Assembly: GCA_001247695.2 (NCBI GenBank)
Contig: LGRX02026028.1
Location: 1 to 64,000, forward strand
DNA from: Cymbomonas tetramitiformis
Lineage: Eukaryota; Chlorophyta; Pyramimonadophyceae; Pyramimonadales; Pyramimonadaceae
DNA: 64,000 bases
Direction of reading: 5' to 3'
The notes under the pieces are model-generated. The model searched no databases, was not told where the DNA came from, and was given only the letters and a program-made list of their open reading frames with translations. The stretch's first letter is position 1. Each line of letters opens with the position of its first letter. This document shows positions 44,514 to 53,577 of this stretch, one piece after another. The position numbers and the translations under genes were made by a program.

Positions 44514-45140
44514 CTAATTCAAATCTTTGATTAAATCTATTATTAACAACTGTGGAATAACATATGCATTACTTATTCCTATATTGTCTTTGGAATTTGA
44601 TGATTGTGTGCGTTGAGCGGTATACATGTGTTTGCCATATTGTTGTTTGATATCACATGGAGTATATTTGTTACATACTTCTAGATTTAGATGTTCTTTG
44701 TTTGTCCATATGTTTGTCATTTTTCTATATTGAAATCCATATTTACAATAACAACATGTGTGTTTGTATATTTCTAAAGGTTTCATAAATTCTCTATGTT
44801 GCAACAATCCACCGTCAGCCGGGTTTTCAATATACCAATATGTCGGTTGAAAAAAATCAACAATTTCAAGTGTGCGTTTCACAATAGTGTCCGCTAACAC
44901 CAAATCTCTTGGTTTGCGTCGGTGTGCTTTGGAATACTCCGTGCACGGTGGACTTGCCCATATTATATCGAATGTTTTTGGGACATATATGTTTTTATAG
45001 TTCCATTGAAGAATATCACATTGTATTGTTGGATTATATTTTTCAAGAATGTCTAATGTTATAATCTCACAACTTGGGTAGACTCTAATTAATGCTTTTG
45101 AAAATGATTTTGTACCGCAAAAAAGTTCTAATATTTTCAT
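44514..45140 (-). CDS. C5-cytosine DNA methyltransferase (short form)
   Basis: 208 residues. Motif I is LELFCGTKSFSKAL at the N-terminus; motif IV is ASPPCTEYSKAHR with the catalytic Cys; YWYIENP fits motif VI. The size is small, with a reduced target-recognition region, as in other PLV and phycodnavirus enzymes. It may protect viral DNA or mark it relative to host DNA. It is divergent from, and nearly abuts, the adenine methyltransferase. Confidence 0.85.
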   Translation of the reverse strand: MKILELFCGTKSFSKALIRVYPSCEIITLDILEKYNPTIQCDILQWNYKNIYVPKTFDIIWASPPCTEYSKAHRRKPRDLVLADTIVKRTLEIVDFFQPTYWYIENPADGGLLQHREFMKPLEIYKHTCCYCKYGFQYRKMTNIWTNKEHLNLEVCNKYTPCDIKQQYGKHMYTAQRTQSSNSKDNIGISNAYVIPQLLIIDLIKDLN

Positions 45141-45184
45141 ATATGTTTATTTTAATCATTTTTTATTTTTTAGAAACTAATACT

Positions 45185-45907
45185 ATGTTGAATTTGCACA
45201 ACAATGATTGTTTTAACATTTTGCCAAATATTCCAAGAAATTCAATAGACCTTTTCATTTGTGATTTACCATACAATCAAACAAATTGTTCTTGGGATAA
45301 GATTCCTTTCGATTTAGATAAATTGTGGATTGAATTGAAGAGAATAGGTAAAAGACATTCAGCCTATATCTTTACTACTACCACTAAATTTGGACATACC
45401 ATTATTGAAAGTAATAAGAAGATGTTTCGATATGATATCGTATATGAGAAAACAATGTCATTAGGCTTTTATCATGCAAATCAAATGCCTTTGAGAAGTC
45501 ATGAAATGATATATGTCTTTTACAAACATTTACCAACATATAATCCAATAATGATTGAAGGTCACAAACCTTATATAAGACAAGGTCAAGGTCCTCGGAC
45601 TGAATTATACACTCATTACACCGATAGAACACCAACCATTTGTAAAGATGGAAAAAGGTATCCAAGAAGTGTAATCAAATTTTCGAATGGAAACTACAAA
45701 AGTAAACATCCTTGTAGTAAACCGTACGATTTGTTCGAATGGATAATCAAATCTTACTCGAATCCTTACGATAATGTATTAGATTGTTGTATGGGTGTTG
45801 GAAATTCAGGTTTGGCATGTAAAAATCTCAAAAGAAACTATATAGGTATTGAAATTGATAAGAAGTACTTCGAAATAGCTAAAGAAAACATCGAAAATTC
45901 AGAATAG
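45185..45907 (+). CDS. N6-adenine DNA methyltransferase (beta-type order)
   Basis: 240 residues from the ATG at 45185. The frame is open upstream to 45092 but that would overlap the C5 methyltransferase start, so the internal Met before LNLHNNDCFNILPN is preferred. Catalytic motif IV is DLPYNQTNCSWD near the N-terminus. The AdoMet motif comes late (LDCCMGVGNSGLACKNL, then YIGIEID), the order of the beta class. The DLPY form replaces DPPY. Possible role: viral DNA modification, perhaps paired with the neighbouring C5 enzyme. Confidence 0.85.
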   Translation: MLNLHNNDCFNILPNIPRNSIDLFICDLPYNQTNCSWDKIPFDLDKLWIELKRIGKRHSAYIFTTTTKFGHTIIESNKKMFRYDIVYEKTMSLGFYHANQMPLRSHEMIYVFYKHLPTYNPIMIEGHKPYIRQGQGPRTELYTHYTDRTPTICKDGKRYPRSVIKFSNGNYKSKHPCSKPYDLFEWIIKSYSNPYDNVLDCCMGVGNSGLACKNLKRNYIGIEIDKKYFEIAKENIENSE

Positions 45908-46411
45908 ATTCCTAAATTTGACTTCAGAATCGAATTCCTTGCGAAATTTTTGTTTATAGTATGTTTGCGAACATAAAAAGCTCATTTTTTCTAAGTGCGT
46001 TTTGAGTTACTTTTTCGCGCGAAATGTGTAACTCAAATTTTGGTAATTCTGTTTTGATTTTTACAAATCTGACTTCAGAAATGGATTCCTTGCGAAATTC
46101 TACGTATATAAAGTATTTTTTTGAATTTTATTTGATAAATTTCCTTTTAGTTTTCTAATATTCATTATTAATTCACATTTTTATTTATTGTTTTTTAATA
46201 CCATAATTACGTGCTGGCTACGTGCTGGCTACGTGCTGGAAACTGAGCCTGAAATTCTGGTTTGACTGTAAGATGTCTCAATTTAAATTTCCAGCACGTA
46301 GCCAGCACGTTTCTAGCACGTAAACACCTTGAAAACACGTCAAAGTCTTTCATCTCACCCGAAGCACCCACTGTTTGTATCTCGCTACTATCTTATTATT
46401 TTCAGGTAAAC
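45908..46411. repeat. spacer with direct and inverted repeats at the start of the cargo block
   Basis: GACTTCAGAAxxGxATTCCTTGCGAAATT occurs at about 45921 and 46071. Three tandem copies of ACGTGCTGGCT lie at 46209-46241 and their complement (TTTCCAGCACGTAGCCAGCA) at 46288-46321, giving a stem of over 20 bp. A TTATTTTCAG acceptor-like run precedes the ATG at 46412. No gene. Confidence 0.7.
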
Positions 46412-47542
46412 ATGCTTCCTCCACTAATATTGTTGCTTGCCGTATGTATGAACTGTGGTTCACCAACGCCTGAACAAAGTAAACGACCCATTGGCATATT
46501 TGTTCTCGGCAAAGGTTCCGTGTATGACATCCGTTCGTCGTGTAATCCCCCGGTTGAGACGTTTCGCGAAAGAGGAAACGGTAGTCGCTGTTGCGGAATT
46601 AAACCAAAGAACATGATCAAATATGGTTCAGACGACTTTGAAGCCATTAGGTGTGAAAACAACAGTTGTAACATAACGTGTGTACACCACTGGTACCAAC
46701 TAGTAGAGGCTTTTGGAAACAACTTCTGTGAGGCCATGACACCAGTCATCGCTGGCTACATACAAGTTAGCAGAGAATCCGTTGAAAGTTTTGCTACTCT
46801 TTTTGGTAAACAGTTATTTCTTACATTGAAAGCCAAGCAGAAAGGTCAAGACTTTGACGTAGCTTCCTTTTTAAGTTCGCAGTTTGTTTCTGTCGCGGAA
46901 GAGTATGCTCGTAGCGAGGCAATTCGTTTGAGGAATAGTCCTTCCGCACTAACTCTTGAACTTCCGCATTTCTCTCCTGTAAACGCTTTTGGAGAACATT
47001 CCGCGAAAAAGCCTCGTGGCAAGATTCCTGTTGCTGCACGTATAGTTCGGGATGAAACAGTTATCGAGCAACTGGAGTCCAGCGTTTCCGATTTATGTTT
47101 GGAACCACCTTTGGAACGTTCTGGCTCAGCTGAAACTACAAAGTCGGAAGCGATCAGGGACTCAGTTGAGATTTTTACCCAATTGGAAAGCGAGTTTCAA
47201 GACCTGCACTCAAAATATGATAAACTGTTACAGCAGTTCAAACAAGTTACGTGTACCAACGATATGCTTAACTCACAACTTTCTGACGTAAAATGCGAAC
47301 TCACTGAAGTCACTGCAGAACGGGATGCTTTAGGAGTAGCCAACGAAAAGTTAATGTTTGAGATTGCTGAAAAAGAGACCGAAAACACCACTCTTTTTGA
47401 GGACCTCACGCGATGGAAGAAAAACGCCCGTTTTGTCACTGAAGAGCACCGGATCTTGCTTGCAAAAGTTGATCCCTGCGAGTTGGGCAGTGATTGCGAG
47501 GGATTCAGTGATTGCGAGGAAGTGGTGGAGGAACTTGGTTAA
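46412..47542 (+). CDS. cargo protein 1: signal peptide, Cys-rich region and coiled coil; unknown
   Basis: 376 residues from the ATG at 46412; the frame is open to 46262 but the internal start gives a clear signal sequence (MLPPLILLLAVCMNC). About residues 15-110 are Cys-rich (CGSPTP, CNPP, RCCGIKP, CENNSCNITCVHHW), consistent with a secreted or membrane ectodomain. From about residue 265 the chain is a long heptad-like coiled coil (FTQLESEFQDLHSKYDKLLQ) ending in an acidic tail. Codon and base use are GC-richer than the viral core. Function not recognised. Confidence 0.6.
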   Translation: MLPPLILLLAVCMNCGSPTPEQSKRPIGIFVLGKGSVYDIRSSCNPPVETFRERGNGSRCCGIKPKNMIKYGSDDFEAIRCENNSCNITCVHHWYQLVEAFGNNFCEAMTPVIAGYIQVSRESVESFATLFGKQLFLTLKAKQKGQDFDVASFLSSQFVSVAEEYARSEAIRLRNSPSALTLELPHFSPVNAFGEHSAKKPRGKIPVAARIVRDETVIEQLESSVSDLCLEPPLERSGSAETTKSEAIRDSVEIFTQLESEFQDLHSKYDKLLQQFKQVTCTNDMLNSQLSDVKCELTEVTAERDALGVANEKLMFEIAEKETENTTLFEDLTRWKKNARFVTEEHRILLAKVDPCELGSDCEGFSDCEEVVEELG

Positions 47543-47587
47543 GTCCGATGCGGTGGTGTGGTGTGGTGTGGCAGTCATATTTGCAAA

Positions 47588-48226
47588 ATGGCTGACAACG
47601 TCCCCGCTGCTGCTGCACCTCCTCCCACTGAAGGTGATATTTTGCTTTCACCTCGGGGTACACCAATTACAAGAGACCCTTTTGGTAAACCCTTTGAACA
47701 AAGATATCTAAATAAGGTTACCGATGTGTGGGCCATGAGAGGGCTGTTTCGAGGAAAGCCTGTTTCAGGCGTTTATTTTTTGTATTCTATTGCAAGTTCG
47801 AAAGGTTTTATGAAAAAGCACCATTGGGGCAACGCACACAAGTATGGGGTTGGGGATTTTGAACTGGCTACAACGTTTGCTAACAGCAATGCCAACCCTG
47901 AATCGGACGCAGGGTGGTTGGCCCATTGGCTGCACACTCAGGGAATTTTCGCCAAGATATTTCTATTCGGAGTCTTTGCAATGATATATTTTGGAATAAT
48001 CATAACTCTCACTCAGCAGGCACACATATTCTTGCAATGCTCAAAGACCTTTAACTCGGTGAACCCGTTTTGTGTGGGAACCACCAAAGTGCTTTGGTTC
48101 GTAACCAACTATTCAGCCGAGCTTGTTGCAATTTTCTTCACGCAAGTCATTTTCGGCCTCACCTTGGCCTTTGTATTTTTTGCAAATATGCTCAACGGAC
48201 AAAATAGGTTCCAACGTAGGCCATAA
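47588..48226 (+). CDS. cargo protein 2: two-helix membrane protein, unknown
   Basis: 212 residues from ATG 47588. A Pro/Ala-rich start (MADNVPAAAAPPPTEGDILL) is followed by a soluble region. Two hydrophobic segments follow: IFAKIFLFGVFAMIYFGIII (about 124-143) and LVAIFFTQVIFGLTLAFVFF (about 179-198). It sits directly downstream of cargo protein 1 on the same strand. No family was recognised. Confidence 0.6.
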   Translation: MADNVPAAAAPPPTEGDILLSPRGTPITRDPFGKPFEQRYLNKVTDVWAMRGLFRGKPVSGVYFLYSIASSKGFMKKHHWGNAHKYGVGDFELATTFANSNANPESDAGWLAHWLHTQGIFAKIFLFGVFAMIYFGIIITLTQQAHIFLQCSKTFNSVNPFCVGTTKVLWFVTNYSAELVAIFFTQVIFGLTLAFVFFANMLNGQNRFQRRP

Positions 48227-48410
48227 CTTATTGACTGTTTTAGTTTTGAACTTACCAGCCTTGAAATAATTGGGCTGTGCAATATATAATAAGTGTTTTC
48301 TTATATTTGTATTCTATTGTGTGACTTGTTTTCTTGCAAATAATATTACAATATACTTAATAATGATTATTGTGTTTACAGGCTCACAAATAGCTATCGA
48401 CTTGAGGCAC

Positions 48411-48629
48411 ATGGAACCGACAGAACAGCAACCGGTTTGCACTAGGTGCATTGAGTGCGGCAGAATTTGTTGCATTAATTGTTTAGCCTTTGAAGAAGGG
48501 AGGCAAGCATTAACCCCTGAGTTTGTAAAGCATCAAAAGAACTTTCCTTTCACATGCATTAGTTGTAGAAAAGGAATTAATGACTTGTACACCACTCCTA
48601 CAAAAGTTGAAATAGAATTTGCCGACTAA
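48411..48629 (+). CDS. cargo protein 3: small zinc-binding-type protein, unknown
   Basis: 72 residues from the ATG at 48411; the frame is open to 48270. It contains CTRCIECGRICCINC and later CISC, a set of Cys pairs that could hold zinc. The sequence TGTGTTTACAG just upstream looks like a splice acceptor, so an upstream exon is possible. Start uncertain. Confidence 0.5.
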   Translation: MEPTEQQPVCTRCIECGRICCINCLAFEEGRQALTPEFVKHQKNFPFTCISCRKGINDLYTTPTKVEIEFAD

Positions 48630-48633
48630 AACT

Positions 48634-48924
48634 TTACCACAACAACTTATCAGCGAAATAACTATTTGTCCCTATCTTATTTCGGTATTTATTGTGTCTT
48701 AACTTAAATAATTTCCTCCTTTGGTTAGCATATTTAATACCTTTTAACTTAATATAAGATGGATAATCCATCATACCGCACGCACCGACAGTCGCTAATT
48801 TTCTATCAGTTTTCTTATCAAACACATCAATCTTCTTATCTTTATTTGTTGATATCTTGACATATACATTCAATTTGTTTGCTTTATCTTTAGTGTATTG
48901 AGATATTGAATACTTACAAGTCAT
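48634..48924 (-). CDS. DUF5754-like small viral protein
   Basis: 96 residues. KKIDVFDKKTDRKLATVGA, MMDYPSYIKLKG and RRKLFKLRHNKYR ... YFADKLLW match a short family I recall from giant viruses and PLVs (DUF5754). No function is known. It faces the cargo block tail to tail, with only 4 bases between stops. Confidence 0.65.
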   Translation of the reverse strand: MTCKYSISQYTKDKANKLNVYVKISTNKDKKIDVFDKKTDRKLATVGACGMMDYPSYIKLKGIKYANQRRKLFKLRHNKYRNKIGTNSYFADKLLW

Positions 48925-48951
48925 TTATATAGTCTATGTTATTATATTAGT

Positions 48952-50268
48952 ATGCAAGGGTCTTTGTGCTCACCATTGAATAATTTTTGCAATAACAAAG
49001 TGCTGAATTCATCAAGTAAGATATTCAGTTTTCCTAATAACATGGATACTCCTAATTCAGTTTCAGATTTGAATAAAAGATATGAGTCAAATGAAAGTGA
49101 AAAGAAACGATATAGAGTTCAAATGAATAGCTTGTTCAAACAATTAGGTGACTTACAACCGTCACAAATTCAACAATCATTTTCAAATAGTCTTAGGGAA
49201 AAAGCATATCATGTCGGAATATCTTCTTATCTCGGTTCAAGAAATTATCAATCTGATTTGTTATTTCCGGGCGGTTATGAGCATAACACCTATGTAACCG
49301 CTCAAAGACAATTGAATAAAGATATTCTCAACAATCGATTCAATATCGACCCGGAGCTTTCAAATTATGACGCCGTAGTACTCAATAATGGAAATAATCA
49401 AATACATATTGCATATCACGGTGCGTCGTCAAATCCATCCTACCTAAATGAAGATAAAGCGGACATATTTTCGGTGATTAACGGTAAACATGAAACACGA
49501 GATTCATTTTTAAGAGCTGAAAAGGTATATTTAGACACATTGAAAAAGTATCCTAATCATGACATTGAATTGTTAGGGACATCTTTGGGCGGTGCGAAAT
49601 CCATTCATGTCGGTGAGAAATTCAATGTTAAATCGACGACGTTCAATCCATTTCTCTCACATGTATTCACCCCAAAGGTCAATGGTAATTCACCACAAAA
49701 TATTCATCGAGTTGTAACTGATTGGGCAACTGCGGGAGCTTTGAAAATACCATCAAATTCAAATAGAAAGTTGTTTCATTACTTCGAAAACAAGAACCCT
49801 TATGATTTATTCAAAGCACCGTATCAATATATCACTTCGCCGCATAATCTCAAACAATTCTTTCAAATGCCAAAGAATAGCAAAGTTAATAAGGTCAATT
49901 TATTGAAATCTACATTTAATACTATAGGGACCGGACTCGATGTGTTGATGTTCGGAAATGCTTTGAATGACGCAAGAAATCTTTCATCAAAAAATGTTGG
50001 AAGTGATGAATTTAACAATCGAATTTCAGAAGATTTGAATCCATTAGGACTTTTAGGAGTGAATTTCGATATCGACAAAAATTACTTGCATGATGACGCA
50101 CCCTTAGAAGCAAGATTATTGGCTGATTATATATCAAACAAAGGTCCTCAAAGAATGACATCATTTGATAGAAGTATAGATAAATCACAATCAAATAAGT
50201 ATACATCCATCAATGAAAATATGATTAAAGATGAAAATAATAATCTTTTGGTAAATTATGGAACGTGA
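48952..50268 (+). CDS. class-3-lipase-like alpha/beta hydrolase
   Basis: 438 residues. IHIAYHGASS (about 154-163) supplies the oxyanion His-Gly element; LLGTSLGGAKS (about 203-213) is the GxSxG nucleophile elbow. The long C-terminal half is unrecognised. Lipase-like proteins are carried by several PLVs, where they may help membrane exit or entry; that role is inference. The stop overlaps the next gene's ATG (50258-50268). Confidence 0.75.
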   Translation: MQGSLCSPLNNFCNNKVLNSSSKIFSFPNNMDTPNSVSDLNKRYESNESEKKRYRVQMNSLFKQLGDLQPSQIQQSFSNSLREKAYHVGISSYLGSRNYQSDLLFPGGYEHNTYVTAQRQLNKDILNNRFNIDPELSNYDAVVLNNGNNQIHIAYHGASSNPSYLNEDKADIFSVINGKHETRDSFLRAEKVYLDTLKKYPNHDIELLGTSLGGAKSIHVGEKFNVKSTTFNPFLSHVFTPKVNGNSPQNIHRVVTDWATAGALKIPSNSNRKLFHYFENKNPYDLFKAPYQYITSPHNLKQFFQMPKNSKVNKVNLLKSTFNTIGTGLDVLMFGNALNDARNLSSKNVGSDEFNNRISEDLNPLGLLGVNFDIDKNYLHDDAPLEARLLADYISNKGPQRMTSFDRSIDKSQSNKYTSINENMIKDENNNLLVNYGT

Positions 50269-50491
50269 ACACTTAATAAAAAATGCTCAGATTTTGTACC
50301 CTGATTTATCCACATTTCATATTGAATTGATTGTTGATGATTATATCAAAAGACCAAAACTATATGACGATATGTATAATGGAAACATTGAATTACCTTT
50401 ACCATTGAATAGAGATTCAAAGGAAGATATTGAAATGAATAAAAACTATATTGATATTATAAATAGAGATAGTCATGAGTGTAATATCTGA
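50258..50491 (+). CDS. small protein between lipase and penton genes, unknown
   Basis: 77 residues (MEREHLIKNAQILYPDLS). It overlaps the lipase gene at its start and the penton gene at its end, indicating a compact transcription unit. No domain was recognised. Confidence 0.6.
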   Translation: MEREHLIKNAQILYPDLSTFHIELIVDDYIKRPKLYDDMYNGNIELPLPLNRDSKEDIEMNKNYIDIINRDSHECNI

Positions 50492-51458
50492 ACGTACACT
50501 TTATTTATCAAGTGAAGACCTTTCATCGTTTGGTGATTCCAGAATTATCAATATCAATATACCAACACAATTAACAAACTATAAAAATACAAACAAATTG
50601 AAGATAATTGTAAACAGTTTTTCGGCTGCAAAGACTTGGTATACCATTAATGAATATAATGGAATTTTCTATATTGCTAAAATAAATTCTGATGATTTGT
50701 ATGAATGTAGAATACCTGATGGAAATTATACAGATTTAAATGATTTAAAATCGATTTTAGAAACAATTATCTTAGATGTCCTTGTCGCCAACTTTGGGTT
50801 TGCAAGGCCTGCTGATAGCGTTGATGTTACTTACAATGCAATTTCAGGACGTTTTACGATTACACTTAGCAAACCTGCTCCCGATATTAAATTTGTTGCA
50901 TTTTCAATAACCGGTGATTTTCAAGCAGTGCCAGGGAGTAATTTAGGTAATGCATTAAATAATATTTTTAATTCTCCCGGTAAATACAATGATGTAGACC
51001 AAGTCTTAGGCGGACAAACAAATAAATCAGTTGCCGGTTTAGCAGATTTTTCACAGATTAAAGATTTGTTTGACATCGAAACCGTAAATGAAGTATTTAT
51101 TTCCAAATTTCCCGGTAATTTGCAAACAAATGACGCTATTTATCTTAGAATTTCATCGTTGCCAACAAACAATTTAGAAAGCACTAACCTTTCCAATAAT
51201 TCAAAAGAAAATGTTATTATTTCCGGTGATATTTTAGGGAAAATTTTGCTACCTTCAGATTTAACTAAACAATTTATTACTTATTTAGATTACGATGAAA
51301 ACTTTGCAATAGACATTCAAGCATCACAATTTACATTTCTTCGTATCACACTTACGGACAAAAAAGCAAGATTACTTCCTACCGCCGTTTCCCAAAATGG
51401 AATTGAACAGTCCATAAATTATGCATTATCTTTGAAATTAAAAGAATATGTGAATTAA
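50475..51458 (+). CDS. minor capsid (penton) protein, single jelly roll
   Basis: 327 residues. It starts with SERTLYLSSEDLSSFGDSRIININIP, the N-terminal pattern of PLV penton proteins, and is rich in beta strands throughout. It sits directly before the major capsid gene, as in other PLVs. It is expected to form the fivefold vertices. Confidence 0.8.
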   Translation: MSVISERTLYLSSEDLSSFGDSRIININIPTQLTNYKNTNKLKIIVNSFSAAKTWYTINEYNGIFYIAKINSDDLYECRIPDGNYTDLNDLKSILETIILDVLVANFGFARPADSVDVTYNAISGRFTITLSKPAPDIKFVAFSITGDFQAVPGSNLGNALNNIFNSPGKYNDVDQVLGGQTNKSVAGLADFSQIKDLFDIETVNEVFISKFPGNLQTNDAIYLRISSLPTNNLESTNLSNNSKENVIISGDILGKILLPSDLTKQFITYLDYDENFAIDIQASQFTFLRITLTDKKARLLPTAVSQNGIEQSINYALSLKLKEYVN

Positions 51459-51485
51459 AATTATATTATATATATTATAGAAAAA

Positions 51486-52832
51486 ATGTCTTTACCGTAT
51501 AGTCTTGCATTTGGACTTCAAAAACTAAGTGGATATAGTACTCAATATTTTCGTCTTGAAACGACAAACTTGACCGAAGTAAATCCTTACGGTGTTATAA
51601 CTTTGAATCTTCCAGTTAATGTTTTGTGTAATCTGAAAAGTTTAAGTATGCATTGTAAAGGTCGTGCTAACAATCCTGCCATAGCTTGTACGGACGCCGC
51701 AACCCAACCTGATTTAGTTATCACAACTTTGCCAAATGGAATCGAAAAATTGATTTCTCGTGTAGAAATTTACAGCGGTGGAATAGCTATTTCGAGTGGC
51801 ATGAGTCAATATTCAACGGTATCAGCGGTTTTGGACAATCTTAAAACAACGTTGAATAAAGAAGTATCTTATCAAAGAGTTTTGAAAAATCAAGAAATAA
51901 ATGTTAATACCGATAGTTATTATCAAGAAGAAAGACCATATATTTTGAATAATTTCCTACAATTTATAGGGGAATCTTCACCTGACTACCTAGATACTGC
52001 GTTACTACCAAGTATTCAAATTCGTTTTTTCATGCATGGACCGGAGGTGTTGGGTGCATATCAAAAATCATTAGGGGCCGGAAATGGATTTAATGGAACC
52101 GCGGCTGCCGAACTTGCTGCAAAAGCGACATGGAAATTGACTGATTTGCATTTTACAATTGAAACAATTACATTTTCAAATGGTGTTTACGATAGTGCTG
52201 TCGAAAGAAAACTAAAAGAAGATTCATATATTGAGATGCCTTTCACTAATTATTTTACCTTTCAAGATACTCAAACGGAAATGACTAAATCGAATCGATT
52301 CTCTTTGTCGGCACAATCTTTGGATATGTTATACGCTGTTCAAAGGCCTTCAAATTACAGTTCTGTTAATGAAGGGTTGCATAAAATTGATAACAAAATA
52401 GGTGCTACTTTCGTTCCAAGTTATTTTAGATTTTATTCCGGAGACATTCAATCTTGGCAATATAATGTCAACTCAATTTATTATCCAAATTATCGCGCCA
52501 CCGCTCTCGATGCTTTTAACTTGGTCACTATTGGTAAAGCTGATAATTATTCTGACGATTCAGGTTGTAAAGTTAATTCTTTAGAAAATTGGTACAATTC
52601 TTATTGGACTGCTATGCTTCGATTAAATATGCCTATGCCAGGTATGGGACCTCGTAATTGTAGTGGAATAGATACCCGGGGTTTGAATTCTTCATTCTTT
52701 CTTCAAACTCAAAAATCATCGACCGCAGACCCACTTCAAACACCTTTGACGAATAACGAAACATTTATTATTGCACAATGTACAAGTATCATTCGTATAG
52801 GTATGGGAAGAATGATTGAAGTGGTTGTATAA
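51486..52832 (+). CDS. major capsid protein, double jelly roll
   Basis: 448 residues. The recognisable PLV pattern includes NPYGVITLNLPVNVLCNLKS, LPNGIEKLISRVEIYSGG, then YIEMPFTNYFTFQDTQ, SSFFLQTQK and IRIGMGRMIEV at the C-terminus. Size and position (after the penton gene, before small structural genes) fit. It builds the icosahedral shell. Confidence 0.9.
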   Translation: MSLPYSLAFGLQKLSGYSTQYFRLETTNLTEVNPYGVITLNLPVNVLCNLKSLSMHCKGRANNPAIACTDAATQPDLVITTLPNGIEKLISRVEIYSGGIAISSGMSQYSTVSAVLDNLKTTLNKEVSYQRVLKNQEINVNTDSYYQEERPYILNNFLQFIGESSPDYLDTALLPSIQIRFFMHGPEVLGAYQKSLGAGNGFNGTAAAELAAKATWKLTDLHFTIETITFSNGVYDSAVERKLKEDSYIEMPFTNYFTFQDTQTEMTKSNRFSLSAQSLDMLYAVQRPSNYSSVNEGLHKIDNKIGATFVPSYFRFYSGDIQSWQYNVNSIYYPNYRATALDAFNLVTIGKADNYSDDSGCKVNSLENWYNSYWTAMLRLNMPMPGMGPRNCSGIDTRGLNSSFFLQTQKSSTADPLQTPLTNNETFIIAQCTSIIRIGMGRMIEVVV

Positions 52833-52862
52833 AAACTAATTTAATTGTAATTATATATAATT

Positions 52863-53180
52863 ATGGCTGAACAAGCGGGACAAATTTTTGCTTCAAACTT
52901 AGGAAATAAACCATTAGGAAAAGTCGATGTTAAATTACCAAATATGATGTTAACTTCAGGCTTTCGAAGTTCTTCGATGATGATTGTTCCATGTAAAACA
53001 ATACAAGATTTGCGACCACCGGCAAGAGTTTCTAATGTGGACCCTATGTCAGGTTTCAAATCGTATACATTAGGACACGGTAATAAAACTACAAAACAAA
53101 ATGCTATGTTTTCATTTCCCAATATTCATCCATTAAACAATAAACTGGCACCTTTGGCTCCGACATTCTTTGTGAAATAA
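52863..53180 (+). CDS. small putative structural protein, unknown
   Basis: 105 residues directly after the major capsid gene, with an AT-rich TATATAATT leader. Contains LPNMMLTSGFRSSSMMIVPC and a Pro/Asn-rich end. Position suggests a virion component; no family was recognised. Confidence 0.55.
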   Translation: MAEQAGQIFASNLGNKPLGKVDVKLPNMMLTSGFRSSSMMIVPCKTIQDLRPPARVSNVDPMSGFKSYTLGHGNKTTKQNAMFSFPNIHPLNNKLAPLAPTFFVK

Positions 53181-53206
53181 AATTAAATTATAGGATATAG
53201 TATATA

Positions 53207-53551
53207 ATGTCTTCATTCGGAAATGATTTTGTTTTAGATAAGAATATCAAAGTTAATAACGGTGTGTTTATTGGTGCTAAAGATAAAACAACGAAAACAA
53301 CCTTTCAAATAATTGGAGCTGATATAAATATGGATATTGATGGAAGTCAAAGCGGTGACCCCGGAATTGTAGATTTGAATATGGCTGCAAAAGAAAATAA
53401 AATGAAAGTTAGATTTGAAGGTTTACCTATTGTAGCAACAACCAACAACCCTCCGATTGAAGCAATTACACAAGTAAATGGATTATATGTATTCAAAGCG
53501 AATCCAACTGATAAATTTGGAACTGTATATATGAAACTTGCTCAACCGTAA
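53207..53551 (+). CDS. short MSSFGN-family protein, putative fibre or base protein
   Basis: 114 residues. The N-terminus MSSFGNDFVLDKNIKV matches those of the two following genes (MSSFGNNVV, MSSFGNDIV). The rest is beta-rich (GTVYMKLAQP end). It may be the shortest member of a set sharing one attachment N-terminus. Confidence 0.6.
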   Translation: MSSFGNDFVLDKNIKVNNGVFIGAKDKTTKTTFQIIGADINMDIDGSQSGDPGIVDLNMAAKENKMKVRFEGLPIVATTNNPPIEAITQVNGLYVFKANPTDKFGTVYMKLAQP

Positions 53552-53577
53552 ATTTAAAACTTGTGTTATGATATATA

